64,000 nucleotides of DNA from Aeromonas media (lineage in GTDB: Bacteria; Pseudomonadota; Gammaproteobacteria; Enterobacterales; Aeromonadaceae), in NCBI RefSeq assembly GCF_000819985.1, contig NZ_CDBZ01000198.1, positions 60,152 through 124,151 on the forward strand, in the 5' to 3' direction. Made by a program: the position numbers and the translations under genes. Of this stretch, positions 54,935 to 64,000 are shown piece after piece. Position 1 is the stretch's first letter. Every line of letters begins with the position of its first letter. The notes under the pieces were generated by a model. It made no database searches. It was not told where the DNA came from and saw nothing but the letters and a program-made list of their open reading frames with translations.

Positions 54935-56584
54935 ATGAACACCATGACGATAGGCAAGAAACTCTCCGCCGGCTTTGCCGTACTCGGCCTGATGATGGCC
55001 TTTATAGGCGGCTTTTCTCTGCTTGAATTCAGCACCATGAACCGGGCTGCCATCGGTTTTACCGACAGTATCCTGCCCGCCGTGGTGCGTACCAGCACCC
55101 TGGGCGAGACCATCAATGCGGTGCGCCGTTATGAGCTGGATGTTTTTCTGGTGGCGGACGATCCCCAGCAGCAGGCCCATTACCGCAATGAGAGCGAGAA
55201 GAGCCTGCAGGAGGCCGCGCGCCAGATAACGGCCCACGATGGCACCATCTGGGCGGAGGATCTGGAGGAGCGCCGTACCTTCGACATCGTGAAGGCAGAT
55301 TGGGAGAAATACCTCGGCCTGCACCAGCGCATCCGGCAGATGCAGGACTCAGGGCAGATGGCCGAGGCTCAGCACCTCTTCATGGGGGAGGGGGTCACCC
55401 TCTACACCAACCTGGCCAAGTCGGTGGGCGACCTGGTGCGCATCAACCATGGCTATGCCGATGCCTCCCGCAAGGTGGTGGTGGCGGCCTATGATTCCGC
55501 CAAACTGAGCGTCACCCTGTCCCTGTTGGTCGGTCTGGTGCTGGTGGTCTGCCTCTCCGTGGTGCTGACCCGCCAGATCCGCGACCCGCTCATCATGCTG
55601 GCCCGTCAGGCTCAGCGCATCGCGAGCGGCGATCTCGGCAAGAGTGAGCTGCAGGAGTGGATCCGCACCAGCCGCTTCAACCGCGACGAGCTGGGTCAGC
55701 TTGGCTCTGCCATCGACCGGATGCAGGGGGCGTTGGCGAGCCTGGTGAGCGAGATCGCGGGCTCGGTGAGCCAGCTCAGCAGCGCGGTGGAGGAGGTGAG
55801 CGCCATCTCCGAACAGTCCGCCAAGGGCATGGCCAGCCAGCAGAGCGAGGTCTCCCAGGTGGCCACCGCCATGAACGAGATGCAGTCCACCGTGAATGAG
55901 GTGGCCCGCAATACCACGGATGCCATGAGCGCGGCCAAGGAGGCCTCCCGCACCTCGACCCAGGGCAATCAGGTGGTGCGCAGCGCCATCGGTAGCATAG
56001 AGCAGGTCTCGCAGCAGATAGAGCAGGCGGGCACTGTGGTGTCGCAGCTGGAAGCGGACAGCGCCAGCATCAGCATGGTGCTGGATGTCATTCGCGGCAT
56101 CGCGGAGCAGACCAACCTGCTGGCACTCAACGCGGCCATCGAGGCGGCCCGGGCCGGCGAGCAGGGGCGTGGTTTTGCGGTCGTCGCGGACGAAGTGCGT
56201 TCCCTGGCCCAGCGTACCCAGGCCTCCACCGCCGAGATAAGCAAGATGATAGCGCTGTTGCAGGAGCGCACCGCCGAAGCGGGCAACGCCATGCAACTGA
56301 GCCGTCAGCAGATGCAGGAGAGCGTCGGGCTGGCACGGGAGGCGGGGGGTAGCATCGACAGCATCAATGGCGCCGTCACCCAGATCAGCGACATGAACAC
56401 CCTGATCGCCACCGCCACCGAAGAGCAGAACGCGGTGACCGAGGAGCTCAACCGCAGCATAGTGAACATCCACAATGCCGCCGACGAGAACGCCCAGGGG
56501 GCGCAGCAGACCGCCCAGGCCTGTGTCGAGCTGAGCAAGCTGGCCAACAGCCTGCACCAGATGACCCAGCGCTTCACCCTCTGA
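54935..56584 (+). CDS. Methyl-accepting chemotaxis protein
   Basis: A 549-residue chemoreceptor. Membrane helix 1 (about 10-30) is followed by a four-helix-bundle periplasmic sensor (about 31-190, 4HB_MCP type), membrane helix 2 ([20 protein letters not shown]), HAMP (about 212-270) and the signalling domain with the conserved hairpin tip [20 protein letters not shown] (about 387-406). It ends MTQRFTL without the NWETF pentapeptide for CheR tethering. The ligand is unknown. The start at 54935 has AGGA at 8 nt. Confidence 0.93.
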   Translation: MNTMTIGKKLSAGFAVLGLMMAFIGGFSLLEFSTMNRAAIGFTDSILPAVVRTSTLGETINAVRRYELDVFLVADDPQQQAHYRNESEKSLQEAARQITAHDGTIWAEDLEERRTFDIVKADWEKYLGLHQRIRQMQDSGQMAEAQHLFMGEGVTLYTNLAKSVGDLVRINHGYADASRKVVVAAYDSAKLSVTLSLLVGLVLVVCLSVVLTRQIRDPLIMLARQAQRIASGDLGKSELQEWIRTSRFNRDELGQLGSAIDRMQGALASLVSEIAGSVSQLSSAVEEVSAISEQSAKGMASQQSEVSQVATAMNEMQSTVNEVARNTTDAMSAAKEASRTSTQGNQVVRSAIGSIEQVSQQIEQAGTVVSQLEADSASISMVLDVIRGIAEQTNLLALNAAIEAARAGEQGRGFAVVADEVRSLAQRTQASTAEISKMIALLQERTAEAGNAMQLSRQQMQESVGLAREAGGSIDSINGAVTQISDMNTLIATATEEQNAVTEELNRSIVNIHNAADENAQGAQQTAQACVELSKLANSLHQMTQRFTL

Positions 56585-56605
56585 GCCTTGACCCACGGAT
56601 AACAG

Positions 56606-56637
56606 AAGGCCCCGCCAATCGGCGGGGCCTTGTTGTT
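56606..56637. terminator. Bidirectional intrinsic terminator
   Basis: AAGGCCCCGCC, loop AATC, GGCGGGGCCTT between the convergent chemoreceptor and fhs genes. Confidence 0.85.
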
Positions 56638-56656
56638 TCTGGCGTTGTGGAAGGGC

Positions 56657-58387
56657 TCAGCTCAGGCCGACTATCTCGCCGTTCTCATCGATATCGATAT
56701 GGCGGTAGGCAGGCAGACTGCCCAGCCCCGGCATGGTCATGATGGGGCCCGCCAGGGCATAGACGAAACCGGCGCCAGCGCAGAGCCTCACCTCGTCGAT
56801 GGGGACTTCAAAATCCGTCGGTACTCCCTTGAGGGTGGGATCATGGCTGATGGAGAGCGGCGTCTTGGCCACGCAGATGGGCAGGTGATCCCAGCCCTCG
56901 GCCGAGAGCCGGACCAGCTGCTGGCGCGCCTTGTCCGAGAGCCGCACTCCGCGTCCGCCATAGCCGCACTCCACCAGGGTGGCAAGCTTGGCCGCGAGGC
57001 TCATTTCGTTTGGGTAGAGCAGCTTGACCTGGCTCGGCTGCTCGCAGGCAGCGACCACGGCCCGGGCCAGCTCGCTGGCGCCCTTGCCCCCGTCGGTGAA
57101 GGCGTGGGAGATGGCGGCGTCACAGGCACCGGCCGCCAGCGCCTCGCGGGCCAGCAGATCCAGCTCGGCCTGGCTGTCGGTGGGGAAGCGGTTGATGGCG
57201 ACCACCACGGGCACACCGTAACGGCGGGCATTCTGGATATGCCAGGCGAGGTTGGCGCAGCCCTGCTTGAGGGTGGGAAAATCTTCCCCCAAGAGGCTCG
57301 CCGGCAGCGGCTGGCCCGGGCGAATGTCCAGCAGTCCGCTGTTGGCCTTGAGGCCGCGCACCGTGGCCACCAGCACCACACAGGCGGGGGTGATGCCGGA
57401 CTGGCGGCTCTTGATGTTGAAGAACTTCTCCAGCCCCATGTCGGAGCCAAAGCCCGCCTCGGTCACCACATAGTCGGTGAGGCCCAGGGCGATGCGATCG
57501 GCGATGACGGAGGAGTTGCCGTGGGCGATGTTGGCGAAGGGCCCTGCGTGCACCAGCACCGGGGTCTGCTCCGTGGTCTGCATCAGGGTCGGCTGCAGGG
57601 CGTCTTTGAGCAGCACCGTCATGGCGCCCGCCACCTCCAGCTGCTCGGCGGTGATGGGGTTGCCGCGGTTGTCCAGCGCCAGCTGGATGCGGCCGATGCG
57701 GGCGCGCAAGTCTTTCAGATCGCTGGCGAGCGCCAGGATGGCCATCAGCTCGGAGGCGGCGGTGATGACGAAGCGATCGGAGCGCTCCACCCCGTCGGCG
57801 GGGCCGCCCTGGCCTAGGGTGAGGTGGCGCAGGGCGCGGTCGTTCATATCCAGAGTGCGCGGCCAGAGGATGTTGGCCGGGTCTATCTCGAGGCGCGAGA
57901 GGCCTGTCCTGGCGCTGAACTGCTCGCCCAGTTTCTGCTCGTGGAACAGGCGGGCATCCAGGGCCGCCGCCGCCAGGTTGTGGGCGGCGCTGAGGGCATG
58001 AAAGTCCCCGGTGAGGTGCAGGTTCATCTCCTCCATGGGCACCACCTGGGCATGTCCGCCCCCGGCGGCGCCCCCCTTGACCCCGAATACCGGCCCAAGA
58101 CTCGGCTGGCGTATGGTGGCTATGCTGGGCTGGCCTATGTGATTGAGGCCCATGGAGAGGCCGAGGGTGGTGACCGTCTTGCCCTCGCCAAGGGGGGTGG
58201 GGGTGATGGCGCTCACCAGCACCAGCTGACCTGCCCGTCCGGGCCGGGACTTGAGCAGCTCGAGACTGAGTTTGCCCTTGTGGTGGCCCTGGGGGCTGAG
58301 CTGGTGGGGTTGGATGGCGAGGCGTTCGGCCAGTGCCTGGATGGAGAGACGGGGGGACTGGCGGGAGATCTCGATATCGCTTAGCAT
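56657..58387 (-). CDS. fhs: Formate-tetrahydrofolate ligase
   Basis: A 576-residue enzyme joining formate to tetrahydrofolate with ATP to make 10-formyl-THF. Marks are [20 protein letters not shown] (ATP site, about 62-81), [55 protein letters not shown] and [15 protein letters not shown]. coli lacks this gene; it is known in other gammaproteobacteria. The ATG at 58387 with GAGG 5 nt upstream was preferred over the GTG two codons earlier. Confidence 0.95.
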   Translation of the reverse strand: MLSDIEISRQSPRLSIQALAERLAIQPHQLSPQGHHKGKLSLELLKSRPGRAGQLVLVSAITPTPLGEGKTVTTLGLSMGLNHIGQPSIATIRQPSLGPVFGVKGGAAGGGHAQVVPMEEMNLHLTGDFHALSAAHNLAAAALDARLFHEQKLGEQFSARTGLSRLEIDPANILWPRTLDMNDRALRHLTLGQGGPADGVERSDRFVITAASELMAILALASDLKDLRARIGRIQLALDNRGNPITAEQLEVAGAMTVLLKDALQPTLMQTTEQTPVLVHAGPFANIAHGNSSVIADRIALGLTDYVVTEAGFGSDMGLEKFFNIKSRQSGITPACVVLVATVRGLKANSGLLDIRPGQPLPASLLGEDFPTLKQGCANLAWHIQNARRYGVPVVVAINRFPTDSQAELDLLAREALAAGACDAAISHAFTDGGKGASELARAVVAACEQPSQVKLLYPNEMSLAAKLATLVECGYGGRGVRLSDKARQQLVRLSAEGWDHLPICVAKTPLSISHDPTLKGVPTDFEVPIDEVRLCAGAGFVYALAGPIMTMPGLGSLPAYRHIDIDENGEIVGLS

Positions 58388-58453
58388 CAGCACCTCGTTG
58401 GCATGTCAGGTCAAAGATGCGGCGAAGTATAGAGGAATCAATAAGGTTATCCA

Positions 58454-58867
58454 ATGAGTAATACTATTTTATCCGGCAGTCGTGAGCCCCATCAAAGCCC
58501 CATACTGCTGGACCTCAATGCCCTCTACCATCCTCCCAAGCAGCCGCTCACCGCCCTTGGCATCGTCAGCGCCTTGGTCCCGCTGTTCGGCTACGGCTGG
58601 CAGGCGATGACCCAGGATCCCGAGACTCACTTTCGCCAGGAGCTCGGCAAGCGCATCAACAAGCGCAAGACGGACGAGGCCAACCTCACGCTGATCCTGC
58701 AACTGGCGGCCATGCTCGATTGCCACTGCCTGCACATCACCCTGCCCTATGCGCTTGGCGAGGAGCAGCTTGCCACCCTGGCGCGGCGCCTGCCGCGCTG
58801 GCAGCTGACTTTGCGCGATCTGCTGCTGGTGGCCGAGCTGCCACTGCCGGCCGGTCCAGCGCGCTAG
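58454..58867 (+). CDS. Hypothetical protein, 137 residues
   Basis: A soluble protein starting MSNTILSGSREPHQ. The middle (LGKRINKRKTDEANLTLILQ) is basic and probably helical; the rest is Leu-rich. It lies divergent to fhs and ends one base before the stop of the disrupted LysR gene. I do not recognise a family. Codon use resembles its neighbours, so it is probably a real gene. Confidence 0.6.
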   Translation: MSNTILSGSREPHQSPILLDLNALYHPPKQPLTALGIVSALVPLFGYGWQAMTQDPETHFRQELGKRINKRKTDEANLTLILQLAAMLDCHCLHITLPYALGEEQLATLARRLPRWQLTLRDLLLVAELPLPAGPAR

Positions 58868-59164
58868 TTCACACCTCCCTGTCCCAGTAGTGGGGGGCCA
58901 GGTAGCGCTCCTGCACGAACTCGATGAAGCAGCGCACCTTGGCCGAGACGAAACGGCGGTGCGGATAGAGGGCATAGAGCCCCACCTGTCCCTTCTCCCA
59001 TTCCGGCAACAGGGGCACCAAGGCGCCTGAGCGCAGCGCATCCCCGACGATGAAGGTGGGCTGCAATATGATGCCCTGGTGATCGCAGGCGGCCCGGGTC
59101 AGGGCCACCCCGTTGTTGGCGCGAAGGGGCCCTTGCGGGCGCACACTTAGCTGCTCCCCATCCC

Positions 59165-59172
59165 GTTTGAAG
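59165..59172. repeat. Target site duplication, left copy
   Basis: GTTTGAAG directly before the element; the identical 8 bp follow the right end at 60730. Eight-base duplications are typical for IS66-family elements. Confidence 0.95.
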
Positions 59173-59198
59173 GTAACCGTTCACCGGCCCCGGCTTGA

Positions 59199-60628
59199 CT
59201 AAGCCGAGGTCAGGTTGAATACGTCAGGATAGGGCTGGCCTGTCATGACCGCTGTGACGATCCGGCACAGCACTTCGAGTGCCGACAGCTGGCGCTTCTT
59301 GCTCGTCTCAATCACCGACAGCACCCGCGAGCGGAACTTGTCTCCCCGGTCTGAACTCGTGCCGAAACAGATCTTCCGCAGGATCACACTGCCGCGAATA
59401 CACCGCTCCGCCTCGTTGTTGGTCAGCGGTGTCCCTGGATGCTGCAAGAATACCCACAGCCCGGTTTCATACTTGAGAATATGCTGGCAGCGACCGGCAT
59501 AACGTCGCACGGGAACCTCGGCACCCTTGCACAGTACCGTCTTGATACTGCGCCGTAATCGCTCCATCCGTCTGAGTCTGATCTGTTCACCGATCAGCCC
59601 CGACTCGTAACGGTGCTGGGTGCGAAAGACCGTCTTCAACAGCACGACCAGCCGATGTCCTAGGTAGGCTGTCTGACCGCCGCCGCCATAATCCGCCATC
59701 TCTTGCAGGTTGCGCTGGACATGCGCCAGGCAGAATTGATGCCGTGTCGGATCCAGCCAGTGGTAACTGGCGCACTGGTCGGTAACCACAACGCCGTGGG
59801 GTGCCGAACCCAGCAGATGCTTGGCATTGTCCTGACTGCGGAAGTAACGAATGTTCTGGAACACCGCATCGTTGCTGGCCATCAACCACAACCACCGGGT
59901 ATTCGACTCGCCATTGCGCTGATGCGTGGTCTCATCGGCATGGATGATCGGCGCCTTCTGAATATGTTGCTTCAGCGCTTGATGGATGGGGGTCAGCATC
60001 GAGCTGATACGCCCCTGGGCTTCCGAGATGGCGCCCACCGAAAAGGTCATGCCGTACTGATCGTGCAGCAAACTCTGAATTTTGCGCACACTCAGATGAT
60101 ATTTCCCTGCTAGCACGGCGATATGGCTAAGCAACCGCGGTCCCATTTGGCCGTTGGGTGCCGAATTGGGCAGTTCGCCTTTGCTGAGCGCATCGCAGTG
60201 CTGACAGTGGCCGTGGAATACCTGGTATTCGGTGATTTCCAGCGGCAACTTGGGCAGTTCAAACACCTGGTGACGGAAGGATGGCGCGGCATTGGCCACG
60301 ACCTCTCCGCCACATTCAGCGCAGCAGGATGCCGGTTTGCAAGCAACCACCTGATCGGTGGATTGCAGCAGACTTAGTTCTCGTCGATGCCCCGGGTGTC
60401 CAGGTTGAGCGCCAACCTGATTTCGGCCACGAGGCGTCGCAACTTTTTTCGCTCCGCCTTAGCCGCGGGCGAGTCGGAGGATGGTGATTTGGACGAGTTA
60501 CGAGAAGAGAGAGCCAGACGGTCCTCGTACTCGCGTAGCTTGTTCCATAGCTCCTGGATGATGCGGTTGGCATCATGGAGGTCGTGCGCCTGAGGCGCTG
60601 CATTTTCGAAGAGTTTTTTCTTGTTCAT
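59199..60628 (-). CDS. IS66-family transposase, read through a -1 frame change
   Basis: The first part (60628-60374) starts MNKKKLFENAAPQAHDLHD and has a coiled-coil leader and SPSSDSP linker. The second part (down to 59199) lies in the -1 frame and holds the zinc-binding region (CCAECGGEVV, CQHCD), the DDE catalytic domain (HADETTHQRNG, TDQCASYHWL, NNEAERCIRG) and the C-terminus. The frames join at A AAA AAG (60449-60443). A -1 slip there restores a linker reading ...KAERKKVATPRGR...GAQPGHPGH, which is normal for IS66. The fused protein would be about 476 residues, the family size. It is either programmed frameshifting or a one-base loss in the A run. Confidence 0.85.
60443..60449 (-). other. 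A AAA AAG slippery heptamer in the transposase gene
   Basis: In the zero frame the codons are CGA AAA AAG. This is the canonical X XXY YYZ sequence for -1 frameshifting in bacteria (as in dnaX and IS1/IS3-type elements), and the -1 frame downstream is the transposase body. Confidence 0.7.
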
Positions 60629-60729
60629 GGACTTATGTTGACGGACTGGGAGGATCTATCAACCCCCGAAAGTGGATCAAGAGATGATCGTCATATTTGA
60701 CTGTCAACGGGGGGCTGGTGAACGGTTAC

Positions 60730-60737
60730 GTTTGAAG
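60730..60737. repeat. Target site duplication, right copy
   Basis: GTTTGAAG following the right end of the element; it is part of the original LysR coding sequence (codons for VFK). Confidence 0.95.
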
Positions 60738-61446
60738 ACCCAGTCCGGCTGGGTCAGGGTATAGATGAGGCAGTCGTGCTGCTTGAGATCCTCCGGGGTC
60801 TTTGGGGTGCCCCTGCGGGCCAGATATTCGGGGCTGGCGCACACCACCAGCTTCATGGTGGCGAGCGGCTTGGCCACCAGGGAGGAGTCCGGCAGGTTGC
60901 CGATCCGCAGCGCCAGATCGAATCCCTCCTCCACCAGCGCCACCCGCCGGTCGCTGTACTCTATCTCCAGCTTGAGCTCGGGAAAGCGCTCGCGAAACAG
61001 CGGCAGGGCGGGGGAGAGGTGCAGGTAGCCAAAATCCATGGGCACCGAGAGCTTGAGGGTGCCCTGGGGCTGCTGGTTGTTGTGGGTGAGCTGGCTGTGG
61101 GTCTCTTCCAGCTCGGCCAGCAGGGCCAGGGAGCGCTGGTAGTAGAACTGGCCCGCCTCTGTGGGGTTGACCTGGCGGGTGGTGCGTGACAGCAGCCGGG
61201 TCGACAATGACTCCTCGAGCTGCTGCATCAGCTTGGAGGTCATGGCGACCGAGATGCCGAGCTGATGGGCGGCCTTGGTAAAGCTCTGGCACTCCACCAC
61301 CTTGATGAAGGTGCGCATGGCGGCTATCTGATCCATATTCCACTCTCGGTTGATAATTATTTTAATAAATCGATGATTATCCATTCCTGCTCGGAGGTTA
61401 GCATGTCGGGTATCGATGTGAACCCCCCAATGAAGGAACGATCGGA

Positions 61447-62007
61447 ATGAAAATGACCAAGGCCCTGCTGGCTTCCTGCCTGTTTATGGCGGCTCCCCTG
61501 ATGGCGGCCGACTACGATGTCGATGCGGCTCACACCACAGTCCAGTTCAAGGTGGGCCACCTCGGCTTCTCCGAGCTGGTCGGCCGGTTCAACACCTTCA
61601 GCGGCACCTTCAGCATGGATGATGCCAATCCGACCGCCGCCAAGGCGAGCTTCGAAATCGACGCCGCCAGCGTGGACTCCAACCACGAGGCCCGCGACAA
61701 GCACCTGCGCAGTCCCGATTTCCTGGACGTCAAGCAGTACCCCAAGATGACCTTCGTCAGCTCCGGCTATGAAGGCACCAAGGACAAGGGCGTGCTCAAG
61801 GGCACCCTGACCCTGCACGGCGTCTCCAAGGGCGTGGCCTTCGACATGGTCCACATCGGCGAAGGCAAGGATCCCTGGGGCGGCTACCGCAGCGGCTTCA
61901 ACGCCACCACCACCATCAAGCGCAGCGACTTTGGCGTGAACTACATGCTGCCGGGCATTCCGGATGAGATGAGCATCAACCTGTTCGTCGAAGGTGTGCG
62001 CAAGTAA
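61447..62007 (+). CDS. YceI-like periplasmic protein
   Basis: A 186-residue protein with a Sec signal (ALLASCLFMAAPLMA, cleavage near residue 21) and a lipocalin-like YceI domain (YDVDAAHTTVQFKVGHLGFS, GRFNTFSGTF, DKHLRSPDFLDVKQYPKMTF, LTLHGVSKGVAFDM). YceI proteins bind polyisoprenoid or amide lipids. It is divergent from the disrupted LysR gene, so that regulator may once have controlled it. Its stop overlaps the next ATG (TAATG). Confidence 0.92.
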   Translation: MKMTKALLASCLFMAAPLMAADYDVDAAHTTVQFKVGHLGFSELVGRFNTFSGTFSMDDANPTAAKASFEIDAASVDSNHEARDKHLRSPDFLDVKQYPKMTFVSSGYEGTKDKGVLKGTLTLHGVSKGVAFDMVHIGEGKDPWGGYRSGFNATTTIKRSDFGVNYMLPGIPDEMSINLFVEGVRK

Positions 62008-62729
62008 TGGACGCAGCACTCTTGCTACAAACCCTGGCGGCCCCTTTGGGGGCCGCTTTGCTGTCATGGCGCTGGCCACGGCTGGGTTATCTGTGGGGGG
62101 CGCTCGCGCTCTGGCTGGTGGGCTGCCTGCTGGGCGGCGCCTATGGCCTGCCGGTCAAGGCGTGGCAGTGGCTGCCGCTGTGCCTGCTGGTGCCCGCCGT
62201 GGCGCTGCAACTGGCAGACAAGGGCATAGCCCTGGCACTGTTCGCCGGGCTCGCTGCCCTGGTGTGGTGGCAGGGGTTGGCCTCGGTGCTCGACATCGAG
62301 CCGCGCATCTGGCTGGCCCTCTTGCCCGCCATCGCCTGGTTCGGCTGGACGGGCTGGCGCGGTGACAGCGAGGAGGGGCTGGGCTTTACCTTGGGCTTCA
62401 TCTGGCTGGCGCTGGTCATTGGCATCGATGGCAGCCTGCTGATCGCCCAGCTGGCGGGCGCCCTGGCCGCCTTCGCCGGTTTCCGTGCCCTGCTCGGTGC
62501 CTTTGCGGGCATCAAGGTGGCCCCGGCCGCCCTGGCGCTGGCGCTCGCCTTCGTGCAGATGCTGGCCTGGCAGTACGTGGAAGTGCCGCTGGTGGTGTTG
62601 CTGCCGCTTCTGGAGTGGGCCCTGCGCAAACGGCCGGGGTTGTCTCGTTGGGGTCTGCTTATCCTGGTGGGGGTGATTGGTGCTGGTTTGAGTCTGTGGT
62701 GGGTGTGGCCAGAGGCATCACTTTATTGA
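62007..62729 (+). CDS. Multi-spanning inner-membrane protein of unknown function
   Basis: A 240-residue very hydrophobic protein, Leu/Ala/Trp-rich, with about eight membrane segments (for example LGYLWGALALWLVGCLLGGAY, LALFAGLAALVWWQGLASVL, RWGLLILVGVIGAGLSLWWV, each cited approximately). It is translationally coupled to the YceI-like gene through TAATG. I do not recognise the family. Confidence 0.7.
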   Translation: MDAALLLQTLAAPLGAALLSWRWPRLGYLWGALALWLVGCLLGGAYGLPVKAWQWLPLCLLVPAVALQLADKGIALALFAGLAALVWWQGLASVLDIEPRIWLALLPAIAWFGWTGWRGDSEEGLGFTLGFIWLALVIGIDGSLLIAQLAGALAAFAGFRALLGAFAGIKVAPAALALALAFVQMLAWQYVEVPLVVLLPLLEWALRKRPGLSRWGLLILVGVIGAGLSLWWVWPEASLY

Positions 62730-62851
62730 TTTCTGCATGAAAAACAGACTATTACCTTATAAATTGATGGGTTAGTCAAAGTCTGTGTAGATAAAGATTG
62801 AGCCCCATGGTGCTTTCAGATAAAAAGGATTTTCAATTATCTGGACACACA

Positions 62852-62880
62852 CAGAACCCGGCTATGCCGGGTTCTGTTTG
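62852..62880 (+). terminator. Intrinsic terminator after the membrane protein gene
   Basis: CAGAACCCGGC, loop TAT, GCCGGGTTCTG and TTTG, about 120 bp after the stop codon. Confidence 0.7.
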
Positions 62881-62914
62881 CCTGCTTTCTCGCGGCACGC
62901 TAAGGAGGCCACAG

Positions 62915-64000
62915 TTGCACAGTCAGGGATCTGAGCATCTGTTTTTTCGCCATTTCACCGAGCAGGGACGCCTCGGGGATCTCTGCATCCTGCTGGTGAC
63001 TCACCTGCTTCCCGACAGGCCCCAGTTCATCCAGGTGCTCGATGGGGTGGGGCGCGTCGGCGCCATCCTGCCCAAACCGAAGTCCGTGCACGGGCCGACC
63101 CTTGCCTGGGCCCAGCAGCACTACCCAGTGCTGCCGCTCAATCGCCACTGGACCTCGGATCCCGAGGGCGTCATTGCCCAGATAGCCCCCCTGGTGGAAC
63201 CCCATGAGCGTCTCATCATCCTGGACATAGGCGGTTACTTCGCCAAGACCCAGGCGATTCTCGCCGAACATTTCGGCGCGCGCTTTCTCGGGGTGGTGGA
63301 GATGACCGAAAATGGCCATCAGCGCTACGAGCAGGAGGTGCTGGCCGCTCCCGTCATCTCGGTGGCGCGCAGTCCCCTCAAGCAGGCGGAAGACATCCAG
63401 ATCGGCCTGAGTGTGGTCTACTCCGCCGAGTCTCTGGCGCGCACCCTGAGGCGCACCTTCAATGTCTGCCAGGCCGCCCTGTTTGGCTATGGCAAGGTGG
63501 GGCGCAGCATCGCCCGCGAGCTGCGCTGCCGCAACCTGCACCTGGAGCTGGTGGAGACGGATGCCCTGCGCCAGGTGGAGGCGCTCTCCCACGGCTTCAA
63601 GCTGGTGAACAAGGCCGAGGCTCTCGGCCGCGCCGAGCTGGTGATCTGCTGCACCGGCAATGGCTCCCTCGACATCGCCGATTTGCAGGCACTGCGCCCG
63701 GGGGCCATGCTGGCGTCTGTCACCTCGGCGGATGACGAGTTCGCGTTCTGCCTCTCCCAGCTGCCCTGGCCGAGCGAGGAGGTGTGCCCCCATGTGCTGG
63801 CGCTCACGCGCCCGGATGGCAGCACCATCTTCCTGCTCAATCGCGGCGAGGCGGTGAACTTCGTCCACGGCGCCGTCATCGGCGAGTACGTCTACCTGGT
63901 GCTGGCGGAGATCATCGAAGGGGTGCACCAGCTTGCCGGGCAGGCGCCGGCCGCCGGCCTGCTTGAGCTGCCCCAGGCCACCATCTTAAATGCGAAAGGG
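62915..64000 (+). CDS. Adenosylhomocysteinase-like NAD-binding protein, partial at window end
   Basis: An open frame of 362 codons runs off the right edge. The TTG start at 62915 has AAGGAGG 6-7 nt upstream. A Rossmann NAD site is visible near residue 190-205 (ALFGYGKVGRSIARELRC), followed by LVICCTGNGSLDIADLQAL and LLNRGEAVNFVHGAVIGEYV, which resemble the NAD domain and C-terminal part of S-adenosylhomocysteine hydrolase. I do not see the substrate-domain motifs of true SAHH in the N-terminal part, so it may have a different or no hydrolase activity. Confidence 0.6.
   Translation, partial: MHSQGSEHLFFRHFTEQGRLGDLCILLVTHLLPDRPQFIQVLDGVGRVGAILPKPKSVHGPTLAWAQQHYPVLPLNRHWTSDPEGVIAQIAPLVEPHERLIILDIGGYFAKTQAILAEHFGARFLGVVEMTENGHQRYEQEVLAAPVISVARSPLKQAEDIQIGLSVVYSAESLARTLRRTFNVCQAALFGYGKVGRSIARELRCRNLHLELVETDALRQVEALSHGFKLVNKAEALGRAELVICCTGNGSLDIADLQALRPGAMLASVTSADDEFAFCLSQLPWPSEEVCPHVLALTRPDGSTIFLLNRGEAVNFVHGAVIGEYVYLVLAEIIEGVHQLAGQAPAAGLLELPQATILNAKG

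Larger units (their letters stand above)
59173..60729 (-). mobile_element. IS66-family insertion sequence, 1557 bp
   Basis: The ends are GTAACCGTTCACCGGCCCC (left, 59173-59191) and, read inward from the right end (60729-60711), GTAACCGTTCACCAGCCCC, so they differ at one of 19 positions. They begin GTAA as IS66 elements do. The element is flanked by the 8-bp repeat GTTTGAAG. It carries only a transposase gene and no tnpA/tnpB accessory genes, as in the ISBst12-like group. The perfect target duplication indicates a fairly recent insertion. Confidence 0.95.
58869..61336 (-). pseudogene. LysR-family regulator split by an IS66-family insertion
   Basis: The N-terminal part (60730-61336) encodes the helix-turn-helix (MDQIAAMRTFIKVVECQSFT, AAHQLGISVAMTSKLMQQLE) and most of the effector domain, ending at WVFK. 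The C-terminal part (58869-59172) carries on in frame after removal of the element and one target copy, ending APHYWDREV. The rejoined protein would be 300 residues, normal for LysR, so no other damage is visible. The 5' part now reads into the element and stops after a few foreign residues, leaving an ORF that still holds the DNA-binding domain. Its former targets are unknown; the divergent yceI-like gene is a candidate. Confidence 0.92.

Overview
The window is a GC-rich (about 60% or more) gammaproteobacterial chromosome segment. Three things point to Aeromonas or a close relative: the blocks tamA-tamB, gloB-yafS-rnhA-dnaQ and fadE-gmhA-yafJ, which are arranged as in enteric bacteria; a complete nap operon with a NarQ/NarP-type sensor pair; and the general protein character. 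This is inference from gene content and synteny; no database was searched. Nearly all of the sequence is ordinary, densely packed housekeeping chromosome. The only clear mobile DNA is one IS66-family insertion near the right end.

Layout. 0-8 kb: a small parvulin, a membrane protein, the TamA/TamB envelope translocation pair joined by a 27-codon bridging reading frame, and two tandem tRNA-Tyr genes. 8-20 kb: ribosome hibernation factor RaiA under an apparent class II CRP promoter, a GAF-PAS-GGDEF-EAL protein, lytic transglycosylases Slt and MltD, a LacI-type regulator followed by a matching palindrome and a terminator-bearing leader, an epimerase-like protein, the thioesterase YciA and glyoxalase II. 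20-30 kb: RNase HI and DnaQ (divergent), a TIGR03503-like protein, an HD-GYP response regulator, FadE behind a near-perfect FadR operator, GmhA, YafJ and an HPt protein. 30-36 kb: a YvcK/CofD-family protein, a FIST sensor protein coupled to a hybrid histidine kinase, a LON-domain protein and a globin.

36-54.7 kb is a molybdenum/nitrate supercluster. It holds narP-narQ; moaA behind a Moco-type riboswitch; napFDAGHBC with an upstream 7-2-7 NarP-type site and an FNR-like site; moaBCDE; modABC; an alpha/beta hydrolase; moeA-moeB; and folE. Together these encode nitrate sensing, the periplasmic nitrate reductase, molybdate uptake and most of molybdenum cofactor synthesis. Between moaD and moaE lies an unusual 98-bp tandem duplication. 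Each copy is a self-contained 31-codon reading frame with its own Shine-Dalgarno and a C-terminal tail imitating that of MoaD, ending in Gly-Gly. This is the most unusual feature I found.

54.9-64 kb: a chemoreceptor, formate-tetrahydrofolate ligase, a hypothetical gene, a LysR-type regulator split by a 1557-bp IS66-family element (8-bp target duplication; the transposase frame changes at a classic A AAA AAG slippery heptamer), a YceI-like periplasmic protein, a membrane protein, and the start of an adenosylhomocysteinase-like NAD-binding protein that runs off the window.
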